Positions 42,213-52,024 of a stretch of DNA of 64,000 nucleotides are shown piece by piece. The position numbers were made by a program, and so were the translations under genes. The first letter of the stretch is position 1, and each line of letters begins with the position of its first letter. The stretch spans positions 112,921,080 through 112,985,079 of the forward strand of contig CM035806.1 of NCBI GenBank assembly GCA_020466095.1, given 5' to 3'. Below the pieces are notes generated by a model. It saw nothing but the letters and a program-made list of their open reading frames with translations. It was not told the DNA's origin and made no database searches. Origin of the DNA: Chlorops oryzae. Taxonomy: Eukaryota; Arthropoda; Insecta; Diptera; Chloropidae.

Positions 42213-44882
42213 TTAGTGCTGATAGAGAGAAGGCAGGTCACGCCTCTTGAGCCGTGTGTAGCTGTTGGTTAATAACAAATTTCTGGCTAATGAGTTCGGA
42301 TGTTGGGACAACCGAGTGCTATATTTGCGACTTAATGAAATAAGTTCGTTTTTGACCAACGGGATACAAAGGTCCTTGTGTATGTTATCGTTTTTAATGA
42401 ACCATGGAGCACCAGTGATAGTCCGAAGGATTTTAGACTGTGAGCGTTGTATAATGTCTGTTATAGAGTTACTCGCTTTTCCCCAGAGCTGGGAGCCATA
42501 AGTCCATATAGGCTTAAGTGTTGCGTTATAAAGAAGCACTTTGTGTTCGAGCCGCAATCTTGACTTACTGTTGAGTAGCCAGTGCAGTTTTTGGGCGCTC
42601 AGCTTCATTTGGGTGCGTTTTGCCTCAATATGCTTGCGCCATGTGAGTCGGCGATCTAAGTGAATGCCTAGATATCTCACTTCATTGGCCTGTGGAACTC
42701 GTGTGCTATTAAGCATAATTGGAGGGCATGTCTCGCGACGCAGCGTGAAAGTTATGTGGGTGCATTTGCTTTCATTTACTTTTATTCTCCAGTTCGCAAG
42801 CCAGTCTTCAACAATATGAAGATGATTATTAAGAACTCGAGAGGCGACCGCAGGGTCGCTGTGTGCATACAAAATTGCTGTGTCATCTGCAAATGTAGAT
42901 GTGAATAGCTCTGGGGAAACAGGCAGGTCAGCCGTGTATATCAAATATAACAATGGCCCGATGACGCTGCCTTGAGGTACGCCTGCTGAGATGTGGAACT
43001 CATTCGTCGTGTGAGTTCCATATCTAATTTTGAACTTCCTTTCAGAGAGGTACGATTGTAGGACTTTGTGGGTATTATTGGGTAGTGTTTGTTTTATTTT
43101 AAACACTAAACCAGAATGCCAAACCTTTTCAAAGGCTTGTGAAATATGCAGAAATATGGCAGAGCAGTATTTCTTTTTTTCAAACGCGTTTCTGATTTCG
43201 GTAGTAACTCTGTTTACTTGTTCAATAGTACCATGGCTTTTTCGAAAACCAAACTGGTGCTCGGGGATTACTCTGGAGCTTTGCAAGGACGGTAAAATTT
43301 TTGCCAAGAGACATTTTTCAAAAACTTTTGAGAAAACAGGCAGTAGACTAATTGGCCTATATGATGATGGCAATGAGGGATCTTTTCCTGGCTTAGGGAT
43401 CATGATGATGTTTGAAATTTTCCAGGCTCGAGGGTAAAATCCTATTCTTAATATAGCATTAAATATGAAGAGGATTAGTCTTGTGGCTGCGGCCGGGAGT
43501 TGTTGTATCATCTGTGGCGTAATAAGATCAAAGCCTGCTGCCTTTTTTGGGTTTAGCTCTTTAATGATAGTTTGAACGTCTTTATGCTGAAATGAACGTA
43601 TATTTTCGTTTAGACGTGGGTGAGTTTGTGGTAAACGGTAAGGGTTGGTAGGTGGATTAGGCTTAAATACGTTTTCTAGGTACTTAGCAAAAAGATGAGC
43701 TTTTTCTTCATCCTTTCTAGCCCAACTTCCAGTGTTGGTACGCAGGGGTGATACGTTTATTTTGGGTGCCTTCACCTTTTTGTTTGTTTTCCATAGAGAG
43801 TAATTAGTTTCGGCTGTTGGGCTCAATTTTCGTGTGAAGTTTTCTAAATTAGTTCTCAGATCATTATCAAGAGCTTCTCTTAGGCGCTTAGTTGCTTGTG
43901 TTAAGTTGTACTTTGCGGAGGGTGATCGTTGACGCTGCCATTCTCTTCGTAGGCGTCTTTTTTCTCGAACAAGGGTTTCGATCTCGCTTGTAGTATATCT
44001 TCGAGGTATTATTGGGTTTCTGATTGATTTTGGGGTAGCGTGAACTGCGGCCGATATTATGATATCGTTTAGTTCTGTTATGGCTTCCTCAATATCACTT
44101 TCGCTCCGGAGGATCGTGTTCTCGTTCAAATGAGAGCTAATATATTTTTTAAACTTGAGCCAGTCGGTTTTCTTTGTTATAATTCTCCCGGGTTTTTCAG
44201 TGAGTGTGGGCACGCCCATCATTGTTATTATAATAGGGGAATGATCGGATGACAGATCGAAGCTGGGTTCAGCATGTATTTCGCTACGATCAAAGTTTTT
44301 GCTGACTGCAAAATCAATGAGGTCGGGTTTTTTTTGCAAGTCGGAAGGCCAGTAAGTGGGTTGACCTGTTGAAATACAGTCAAAATTTTCACGACTATTT
44401 ATTATAAGTGAATATAGTTGTCGCCCTTTGGGGTTAATTAATCTAGAGCCCCAGTGTGGGTGCTTAGCATTATAGTCCCCAGCTGCTATGAATTTGTTGC
44501 CAAGCTTTTGGAAGTACTCTAAAAATTGTGTACCAGTAACAGAAAATCTCGGTGGGCAGTAAACTGCACTTAGAGCGATAATGCTGTTACCATAATGCAA
44601 TGAGATAGAGGTTGCTTGTAAGTAATTTTGGGAAAATGCATCCATTAAACTGTGTTTTATTCGAGTTTTGATCAAAACACCGGTGCCGCCGTGTGCCTTT
44701 CCATCTGGGTGATGAGTGCCATAAAACGTATAATTGTTAATAGTAAAATTAAATTTGCTTGTAAGGTGGGTTTCACTGACAAGCATTACGTCAATTGAAT
44801 GTAATTCAAGAAATGTTTGAATTTCAAGCTTGTGTTGTCGAATGCCGTTAGCATTCCAATGACAAGTTTTTAAGACACTCAT
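42213..44882 (-). CDS. Jockey ORF2: AP-like endonuclease and reverse transcriptase
   Basis: 889 codons, no internal stop. The endonuclease starts with CHWNANGIRQHK, with SETHLT (metal-binding Glu), AAGDYNAKHPHWGS and SSDHSPI (catalytic Asp/His) up to about residue 215. RT: NPKKAAGFDLITPQMI, SYRPISLLPVFSKVFE, HQFGFRKSHGT, HISQAFEKVWH (the usual leading Asp of D-x-x-x-A-F is replaced by His), GVPQGSVIGPLLY and FADDTAILY at about residue 664. The C-terminal thumb ends with RRDLPSLYQH. No RNase H domain, as expected for Jockey. It nicks a target and primes cDNA there. The unusual HISQAF could reduce activity. Confidence 0.93.
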   Translation of the reverse strand: MSVLKTCHWNANGIRQHKLEIQTFLELHSIDVMLVSETHLTSKFNFTINNYTFYGTHHPDGKAHGGTGVLIKTRIKHSLMDAFSQNYLQATSISLHYGNSIIALSAVYCPPRFSVTGTQFLEYFQKLGNKFIAAGDYNAKHPHWGSRLINPKGRQLYSLIINSRENFDCISTGQPTYWPSDLQKKPDLIDFAVSKNFDRSEIHAEPSFDLSSDHSPIIITMMGVPTLTEKPGRIITKKTDWLKFKKYISSHLNENTILRSESDIEEAITELNDIIISAAVHATPKSIRNPIIPRRYTTSEIETLVREKRRLRREWQRQRSPSAKYNLTQATKRLREALDNDLRTNLENFTRKLSPTAETNYSLWKTNKKVKAPKINVSPLRTNTGSWARKDEEKAHLFAKYLENVFKPNPPTNPYRLPQTHPRLNENIRSFQHKDVQTIIKELNPKKAAGFDLITPQMIQQLPAAATRLILFIFNAILRIGFYPRAWKISNIIMIPKPGKDPSLPSSYRPISLLPVFSKVFEKCLLAKILPSLQSSRVIPEHQFGFRKSHGTIEQVNRVTTEIRNAFEKKKYCSAIFLHISQAFEKVWHSGLVFKIKQTLPNNTHKVLQSYLSERKFKIRYGTHTTNEFHISAGVPQGSVIGPLLYLIYTADLPVSPELFTSTFADDTAILYAHSDPAVASRVLNNHLHIVEDWLANWRIKVNESKCTHITFTLRRETCPPIMLNSTRVPQANEVRYLGIHLDRRLTWRKHIEAKRTQMKLSAQKLHWLLNSKSRLRLEHKVLLYNATLKPIWTYGSQLWGKASNSITDIIQRSQSKILRTITGAPWFIKNDNIHKDLCIPLVKNELISLSRKYSTRLSQHPNSLARNLLLTNSYTRLKRRDLPSLYQH

Positions 44883-46134
44883 TTCTTTGCAATTAGAATT
44901 TGCATGAGTTGGCTTTGAGCACGCATCATCTCTTGCAGCATTGATTGCACAGTCGAAGTGAACTGCATCATGCAGTTAGTCAAATTTGAGATCATTGATT
45001 CCAAATTTGATATGGCACCTTGAGGGTGTACCGCAGTGTTCGACCTGACAGCGTCAGCGTACGGCCCTTTCCGCTTATGAGGCTCTTCGACCGTAATTTT
45101 GCGGTGTAGCAAAAATTGCAGATTGTATATTGGGTGGACCTCGTTCTTTTTTAGTTTTTGGGAGTTGGCTGAAGGATCAAGCTCAATGCGATATAGGGGT
45201 TGCGGAATATTTTGTTTGTTTTTAATATTAAAAACGGTTTTCGTTGGAAAACCTGCAGCTTGATCTCTGCTGGGTCAACTGAGGGCTCGATGCCTTTTAT
45301 TACTACCACTAAACCTTTGCTTGCTTTAAGCTGGTAGGTATAGTAGCTTTTTTTGAGTGCATCAAAGTGATTCACCAGGGTACGATAGTGGGTTTCCGTA
45401 TAAATTTGTATTTTAGTTTCTTTCACGTTACCCCTTTTAATGGAAACAACGTGAAAGTTGCTACTGCCAATGGAACGAGCGATAGTTGCTACCAGAGCGT
45501 TGGAACATTCCTCACGCAAGTAGATTGGGGGAGGCTTAGTTTTTTTGATGGGGTTTTGTGTAGATGATTCATTATCATCTTTGCTAGCAAGCAGCGCAAA
45601 TCTATTTTGTCTTGGGCTAGTAGCAGTACTCGTTGATGCATTGGGTTTCAATACTTTTAGAGCCTTCTGTCCTTGCATTTTTTGGGGACTCAATTTCCGC
45701 TTAATGTTCACGTAGCGATCCATGCCTGTCTGCACTGCCGACCCCTTTTGCTTTTCGTGGACGCCAACGTTTTTTGCTATAGCGGCAGCGGCGCTAGCAT
45801 TTACTTGAGCAGAGCGCACGGCTGAGCTCTGAGCAGCGGTTTGAGCAGCAATTTCGGCTTCGTTTTGTCTGCTGTATTCTTCTTTTGACTTAGTGTTTGT
45901 CAGTATGTCGGTTGTTTCTTCGTTTTGCAGTGATGCTGTTGTTGTTGAAGAAGTGAGGCTCGCAATAAGAGCAGAAACCGTTGACGTTGTAGCTGTGTAC
46001 TTAGGACTAGCAAAAGTATTAGTTGGCGTACTTACTGCGATCGAGCAGGGAGTATTGGAGCTTGTAGGCAGAAGGGGTAGTGCATTTACTGCATTTGTTT
46101 GCTGCGGTGTGCGGGAAAGCTTGCCTGAAGTCAC
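44879..46134 (-). pseudogene. Jockey ORF1 (Gag-like), lacking zinc knuckles
   Basis: The first 327 codons (46134-45151) comprise a Thr/Ser/Ala-rich N-terminus, NRFALLASKDDNES and the PRE-type domain (ECSNALVATIARSIG...VVVIKGIEPSVDPAEIK). A frameshift near 45170 leads to the next frame with LHRKITVEEPHKRKGP, where Jockey ORF1 normally enters three CCHC knuckles. Here it jumps straight to YADAVRSNTAV and a Met/Gln-rich coiled end, so the knuckles appear deleted. It would form RNP particles with element RNA. Its stop overlaps the ORF2 start. Confidence 0.8.
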
Positions 46135-46663
46135 CGAGTGAAGGTTTAGCAGAGCATTTTGTTGTTGGAACGATTCCGTAACACTGTGCGAGCGACGTCG
46201 GCCGCACGGCGGCGAACGTTGAACACTTATTTTATTTTCTTCTTTCTTTTTTTTTTTTTGTTTTTTTTCACATGCACTTTTCGCGCACTAGAAGAGTCGC
46301 TGTCTCTAATTTTTTATTTGATTTTTGTACTTATTTTTATTATTATTAATTTAATTTTGATTTAATTTTTTTTTATTTAATAATGTTTAATTTTGTGTTT
46401 GTTTTGTGTTGTTTTTTTTTTTTTTTTGTTGTTTGTTTTTCTTTCTTTTTTTTTATGAAAACTGCGGATAAAAACGCGTCCGACCGAATCGAGCGCTTGA
46501 GCCGAACGACAATTCACATATGAAAAGGAAAAAAACGGCAAACTCTCATACTTAAACGCAACCATCCATAGATCGAACAACACTTTCAAATTCAATTGGT
46601 ACATGAAACTTACAGGATCAGGCAGAGTCATGAACTTCAACTCCACTCAACCATACAAACAAA

Positions 46664-47148
46664 CAAGTAAGAAAGCTAAAGTCGGTCAAGACCGACTTTG
46701 AAATACCCAGCGTCCCGACATTATGAGCGCACTATGTTTTGCTTCTCTATTTGTGGGCGTAGCAGTGGGAGGGCAACATAAATTATTTACCTACACCTTT
46801 CATTCGCCTTGGTGAACCTATGTAGCGATTATGAAGCTTCTACGCCTTTTACTTTGGAAGTTACGAAAAATCTTCATTTGTGGGCGTGGCAGTGGGCGGC
46901 CCACATAAATTTTTTTTTCCTACACCTTTCATTCGCCTTGGTCAGCCTATGTTGCGAATTTGGAGCTTCTACGCCTTTTACTTCGGAAGTTATGAAAAAT
47001 CTCCATTTGTGGGCGTGGCAGTGAGCGGGCTACATAAAATTTTTACCTACACCTTTCATTCGCCTTGGTGAACCTATGTTGCGAATTTGAAGTTCTCCCT
47101 GTTACAAGATTCGCACAAAACTAATATACCCCGCTTACGCTGGGTATA
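46664..47148 (-). mobile_element. DINE/Helentron-like element, copy C, internally deleted
   Basis: Both ends are as in copy A: hairpin end at 46664-46700 and TATACCC end at 47148. It has two to three 127-bp units, but the (GTCY)n tract is missing: the sequence jumps from GCGAATTTGAAG to TTCTCCCTGTTACAAG near 47090. Inserted in the Penelope-like element. Confidence 0.85.
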
Positions 47149-47196
47149 AAAAGAAATACAGCGAGCAACTTTATAAGAACAGCACTAACTATAAGC

Positions 47197-47953
47197 CATA
47201 TAGTACTATAGGTCTAACTGTCGACGTCGAAAGTCCTCTGCCGCTAATAAGAAACTCCCCATTAGGCAGGGATAGGAAACTCAACTCTTTCGAGAAATTC
47301 ACCAAAAAGCTATCAACAAAAACCTTAAGCAGGAATAGGAAATTCAACTCTTTCGAGAAATTCACCAGAAAGCTACCAACAACAATACGGGTAGACACAA
47401 AGTGGCACTATGATGCCACTTGCAAGAAAATTATCAAAGAAACACGGCGTCACCTCGGTTTTTTATATTGCTTGAAAAGTTCATAATTGAAAGTTTATTA
47501 AATGTATTACGATATGTTTTTGCTCAATGTGCACGAATGTGTTCATTTTGTAATAAATTGACATACATTTTTGACTACGGCTACGAATTTGATTGTACAT
47601 AGAATTTAGTATTTTTGCTGAAAAAGTGTGATCAAAAAGTTATGTGGACAGGGTACGACTAAAAAAAACATTTCTTTTTCTCCTTAATATTGAGTTTCCT
47701 TGATTATTTTTATGTTGTCCAAGCTTTTCATGGCATTTTATGAGTTTGGTAGATATTTTATATGTAATGTACTCGAAAATCGCCCAAAATTAAAAATAAA
47801 AGTGGCAATGCATTTCACCACAGCAGAGCTAAATATTTCGCTGCCATAGCATGCTTCTCTTTTCCTCATGCCTTATGCCTATATTGAAGCAGCGTAGCTC
47901 TAACACATTGCAGGGATTAGGAAGAAGAAGAGTTAGACCTATAGTACTATATG
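47197..47953. mobile_element. 757-bp hAT-type element with CATATAGTACTATAG ends
   Basis: The ends CATATAGTACTATAGGTCTA and its reverse complement are perfect for about 22 bp. CTATAAGC is duplicated at 47189-47196 and 47954-47961 (8 bp). The interior resembles 56280-56700, which has a hAT C-terminal coding trace, so it is a deletion derivative of a hAT. No intact frame. Confidence 0.88.
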
Positions 47954-47961
47954 CTATAAGC

Positions 47962-48594
47962 GACGAAACATGCAGAACGGAGACGATCAAAAAATTAAAA
48001 GAAATTTTTTGCAATAATGACTACCCTAACAAATTAATAAAACACCTAATCAACAAACACCTGAGCACACAAAACATGCAGCCCAAACAAAACGATGGTA
48101 ACCTTACACGCTTCTTTCGTATTCCCTACATACCACATCTAACGGACGACGAATCGCTCCAAATAATAAAGAAATAGAACATGATTTTCGCGCACAAGCC
48201 AAACAAGACGCTCACGTCGATATTCACCAGCACTAAGGACAAAGTAAGTAAGCAACAACAACACAACGTAGTCTACGAAATTTAATGCAAGGGGAACGCG
48301 GGAGAAACTTGCAATGCGACCTACATCGGCACAACAAAACGTACGTTGCAGACGCGAATAAACGAACACCAGTCGGATGCCAAAAACAAATAACAGACAA
48401 CAGCTTTAGCTAAACATTTGACAGAGAGGAACCACTCAGCAGATTTTGACAACACCAAAATACTGGACAAGGAAAAAAGGGAAAATGTAAGACTGACACT
48501 AGAAAGTCTTCGCATACGACAAAAACAAAAAACAGCTGTTAACAAGAAAGAAGACTCCGACAACATCAGTGCCTGTTATAGTGTTATTGTGTAA
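47962..48594 (+). pseudogene. Penelope-like GIY-YIG endonuclease region
   Basis: A linker (TIKKLKEIFCNNDYPNKLIKH..., FFRIPYIPHL) precedes the nuclease: VVYEI, then a stop at about 48283, CKGNAGETCNATYIGTTKRTLQTRINEH (Y-I-G plus conserved Arg and His) and NHSADFDNTKIL. The final LESLRIRQKQKTAVN..., ISACYSVIV ends at 48594. Stops at 48175, 48283 and about 48391 break the frame. GIY-YIG cleavage starts integration in Penelope elements. It follows the hAT insertion exactly after its target duplicate. Confidence 0.85.
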
Positions 48595-48804
48595 TGTTTG
48601 TTATTCAAGGTTAAGTGTTTTTAGTTAAAAATAGTTGTTTTTTTCGTTTTTTGTTTATTTTTTTAAAGTAATTAAGTGTTAAAAAATTAACAATTGTGTC
48701 AACGAATATAAAAGGTGTGTTATTTAGTTTTAAAAGATTTTTTAAATATTTCAATTTACTATTTAAAATTACTTTTCATTTTGTAGTTTAAAATAAACTT
48801 CATA

Positions 48805-48852
48805 AGCAACCCCTGAAGAAGCCTGAATCCAAAAGGCGAAACGTCGGGAACA
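48805..48852 (+). ncRNA. Hammerhead-ribozyme-like motif in Penelope 3' region
   Basis: CTGAAGA (48813-48819) matches the CUGANGA core. GCCT (48821-48824) can pair with AGGC (48834-48837) as stem II, followed by GAAA (48838-48841). ACGT (48841-48844) is self-complementary, as in short-stem-III motifs that work as dimers, then the would-be cleavage C at 48845. CCC before CTGA can pair with GGG (48846-48848) as stem I. One extra A at 48820 lies at the base of stem II, so activity is uncertain. Penelope-like elements are known to carry such motifs. Confidence 0.55.
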
Positions 48853-48890
48853 TTGAAATAAAAAACTTTTCTTATATCATTCACAACAAA

Positions 48891-49254
48891 CATGACCAAA
48901 AAAGCGCAAAAATAAGACAGCAACAAAACAGAAAAATATTGGTCAAACTTAAAACAGCCACAGAAAATAAAATTGCTTGCGCGTTTCCAGCAAGTGGCTC
49001 TTTGAATGCAAAATTATTAATGAAAAATTTGATTTTTTGAATAAAATATATTTTTCTATTTTTTTCAAACATTTTTTTACACGTTGATGTAAAAATATGT
49101 TGTCTTAACCTTCAAATAGAACCAAAATTTGCATTTTGATTGAAATGGCTGCCACTTAGGCCGTTAATCGGCCCATTGTGATACCATGGAGGTTTTCTTG
49201 TGTTTGTGTGAGTGTATATATGTCTTATTATGTAGTGTGCCCCTAAAATGCGAT
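48891..49254. other. No supported gene
   Basis: Flank between the Penelope 3' end and a SINE. A/T-rich with a small GGCCGTTAATCGGCC palindrome near 49158. I see nothing else. Confidence 0.4.
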
Positions 49255-49380
49255 TTTTGAAAAACCAGTGCTAGGCTTGGAACATTACACTCCGTTTCGC
49301 CTGTGCCGGGAATCGAACCTCGGACCCTGGGATCAAGAGCATAGCACGCATCCCCTACGCTATCCCAGAGCCACTAGAAA
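49255..49380 (-). mobile_element. tRNA-derived SINE
   Basis: The reverse complement reads GGGATAGCGTAGGGGATGCG (box A region) and, about 40 bases on, GAGGTTCGATTCCCGGCACA (box B), an internal RNA polymerase III promoter layout. The acceptor stem does not pair and there is a non-tRNA tail, so this is a SINE fragment and not a tRNA gene. Related tRNA-like pieces occur in the foldback at 59299-61044. Confidence 0.65.
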
Positions 49381-50035
49381 ATAATGTAAGTATATTGAAA
49401 TTCATCAGTCTTGATATCTCACTTCCACCAAAATTTTCATATTTCCGTTAATTTTATTGAGACGCTCCAATATCATAAATCAGTAATAGCAAAATATACA
49501 GTAGAACCCCATTAAGAATGTCACCTTGCATTTATTATGCGCTAATTTCTTTGAACTTCGGGCAGTCAAGTTCTTGCCTTTTCGCTGTACGAATATGCGA
49601 AAATTGAAGAGTAGGCTAAAAATGGCCATAGGCATTCAATTCTTACGGGTGTAAGTAGAAAAACAAATACTTTCTGTTTCTATTTATCTACGTTGCCAAA
49701 TTTCAACGAATTCAAACGGTCAGTTGTAATTTATGAATGAATTCCATATTCGCGCACACTCAAAATTCTTTCCTTCATTTAGCTACGCTGCCAAGTTTCA
49801 GGCGAAATGGGCATACGTATTTAATGAATGAATTTCTTATTCTTGTTGCAGCTCGGTAGCTAGTAACACTAAGCAAATAACATATAGAGGTTTCACGTAG
49901 AACAAAAAATTGGATGATAGTTTCACTGGGTTCTAGCACCCCAAAAAGCAATTCAAGCGTTCGGAAGCATTCGGTTTTTGCTTTTGCGTTTGCAAATTGG
50001 TTTTGCTTCACATATCAAAGTCAAGTCAGTATCAT
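49381..50035. other. No supported gene; degenerate ~100-bp duplication
   Basis: 49668-49757 and 49770-49850 share CTACGYTGCCAARTTTCA and AATGAATGAATT words, a diverged tandem duplication. TACAGTAGAACCCC at 49499 resembles a pogo-type end without a visible partner. Confidence 0.4.
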
Positions 50036-50346
50036 GTAGGACTGTAGTAGACTTGTGTAGTTCGCGAACGAACTAGTTCAATTGAACGGTTCAGTTCACT
50101 GAACGAAAGAACTAACTTGTTCAAAACGAACTAGCTCGTTCAAAACGAACTAACTCGTTCAGAACGAACTATGTCATTACAGCCAGGTCAGACTCAAGAA
50201 TATTCAGCTGTTCGTTAATCGAACTGATTGTTAGTGTTGCCACTATTTTGGCGCTGTTTTTTTCAGATAGATCTAAAAAAAAATGGTCCACCATTCGAAA
50301 TAACTTTTAAATAGCTCAAAACAAATCAAATTGACTTTACTGCTTA

Positions 50347-50928
50347 AGGCTGGTCTCCAGTTCGGTAAAGAATGTCAGCAGAAATTTTCTATTTTTTTCT
50401 CCGAGGAAAAAAGGTAGTACTACAGAACTTTTTAGTGCAACAGAGGCAATCTGTCATATGTCACATGTGTCAAAAAAGTGAAACGAAACACAGAAATTAA
50501 AAAGGCGCGATTATAAACGTTCAGAATAAAAAGCGTGCAAATTATTCTACTCTCTTTAACAAGCGATATTAATTCGCGTTTATTCTCGTTTGAGAAATTT
50601 ATTAAGCGTGTTTGGTTTTTTTTGGGGTTTTTCTCCATGTTTTTGGAAAAAACCCAAAAAATTGATGCACTATTTCTATACAATCACAACTGACCTACCT
50701 CACTTGTCAAATTTTCTCCAAGAAACAATTCATTTGCAATTATTTCTGCTGATAGCCTGGGTTACCGTGCACATTTTATGTCAAAAAAACGTATTCAAAT
50801 ATGTACTACTTTTTTGCCGAACTGGGGACTGCATGCAGAAAATTTCTTGAAGAAATATTTCTTAAGCATTTCTTTGGCTTTTTTTTTATATGGAGTTTTT
50901 CATTCCTTGAGGAACTGGAGACCAGCCT
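50347..50928. mobile_element. 582-bp MITE with AGGCTGGTCTCCAGTTC ends
   Basis: AGGCTGGTCTCCAGTTC at 50347-50363 and its reverse complement ending at 50928. TTA is duplicated at 50344-50346 and 50929-50931. Interior AGAAATTTTCT/AGAAAATTTCTTG words also mirror each other. No protein. Confidence 0.75.
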
Positions 50929-51106
50929 TTATATATGTATTACTTAAAATATTCTCTAGCATAATGTTCAATGTGAAGTTGGGATACACTGGTCATGTCA
51001 GAGCATATCTTTATGAAAAAAGTGTGGCAACTTTTGTAGATTGTTGAAAGTTCAGAAAAATTGTTATTCAAATAGGCACAAAAAATTATTTTATGAATAT
51101 ATAAGT

Positions 51107-51395
51107 TGAAATGAGCACAAGAAAAACGAGTGTTTTGTGGTCACATTTTACAGAATATGAAAGCCAAAAGGCCAAGTGTTAATATTATGGTTCCACACTA
51201 AGCATAACGGGTGGATCAGTTAACAATTTAAAGCGCCATATGAAATCCAAACACCCCTTCGTAGAAATCGAACCCCAAAGACAAGCTTTAGAACCGATGG
51301 AGATAGAAGCGGCAGAAGCTGGAACATCAACGACAGAAAAAACTTCATCATTCCAACGGAATCCTCGACAACAATCAGCAGAGTTACTTTTTCGT
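51107..51395 (+). pseudogene. hAT-4 BED-finger exon
   Basis: The ATG at 51107 gives MSTRKTSVLWSHFTEYESQKAKC, then a stop in place of the next residue, and GGSVNNLKRHMKSKHP. The pattern W-x-HF...C...G-G-x-x-N-L-x-x-H-x4-H is a BED finger. The second zinc Cys is changed to Tyr, so the finger cannot fold as usual. A Glu/Thr-rich linker follows until sequence of another element begins near 51396. Confidence 0.78.
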
Positions 51396-51399
51396 AGGT

Positions 51400-51627
51400 G
51401 AATTTCCCGAAAGAGTGGAATTTACTATACCTGCCTAATGTTGAATTTCATATTAGCGGCAGAGGCTTTTCGACGTCGACAGTAGACCTACACTCCTACA
51501 TGGTGGAGGTTCGCTGCCATACCATGCTTCTCTTTTCCTCGTGCTATATGCCTATGTTGAAGCAGCGTAGCTCTAACACATTGCAGGGATTAGGAAGAAG
51601 AAGAGTTAGACCTACACTCCTACATGA
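51400..51627. repeat. Rearranged ends of the GTCTAAC-type hAT element
   Basis: 51400-51502 is similar to the start of 47197-47953 in reverse complement (CTGCCGCTAATA, GTCGACGTCGAAAAGCC). 51508-51627 is similar to its last 120 bases in direct orientation (AAGAAGAAGAGTTAGACCTA). The terminal CATATAGTACTATAG is replaced by CATGTAGGAGTGTAG. Two ends now abut in an arrangement not expected from a single insertion. Confidence 0.6.
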
Positions 51628-52024
51628 CTCCTACATGGTTATGACTGGTCGATATACACATTTCCCATATACTGGGTTGAATCAGGCGACACGTCACGTC
51701 ACGTTACGATACGATACGCGGCGACTGTTTCTAGCTTTAGCTTTAGTGACCCCACTGAAGTGAAGGATTAGCCGAAGTGGACCACAGTAACGTCGGGTCC
51801 TTTTTCGTCCTTCAAGACGCCCACAGGACTAAACCCCTAAAAGAGCTTTCCATTCTGTAAAGAGTCTTTTACGCTGACCGACCTTGTTCATCCCTGTGCG
51901 ACTAAGAACGCTTATTGCTGTCTTCCATCTCACAGAGTCATATTCGAACCGGCCAGTACCAAACCGTTAGCTGACCGGCTGAGATTACCTCAAGTATTCC
52001 CATCCCGATTAGGTAACTTTTTAA

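Larger units (their letters stand above)
41983..46508 (-). mobile_element. Jockey-clade LINE, nearly full length
   Basis: Minus strand. The poly(A) tail is the T-run at about 41983-42000. ACAATTCACATAT is duplicated at 41970-41982 and 46509-46521, a 13-bp target duplication. Two frames: ORF1 (46134-44879, one frameshift) and ORF2 (44882-42213, intact). The stop of ORF1 and the start of ORF2 overlap as ATGA. It landed in the Penelope RT. The clean duplication and intact ORF2 make it one of the youngest insertions. Confidence 0.93.
41233..48890 (+). mobile_element. Penelope-like retroelement with nested LINE, DINE and hAT insertions
   Basis: RT (41233-41982 and 46522-46663), a short link (47149-47196) and the GIY-YIG endonuclease half (47962-48594) are parts of one element. 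They are separated by a Jockey LINE (41983-46508, 13-bp duplication), a DINE (46664-47148) and a 757-bp hAT element (47197-47953, 8-bp duplication). Removing them leaves about 2.4 kb, near the size of a Penelope open frame. The 3' flank (48595-48890) has a hammerhead-like motif. Several stops show that it is inactive. Confidence 0.85.

Noticed and set aside
49255..49380. Functional tRNA gene
   Set aside because: Box A and box B are present, but the acceptor stem does not pair and the flanks are SINE-like.
49499..49520. pogo-type end CAGTAGAACCCC
   Set aside because: No partner end or TA-flanked element could be found nearby.
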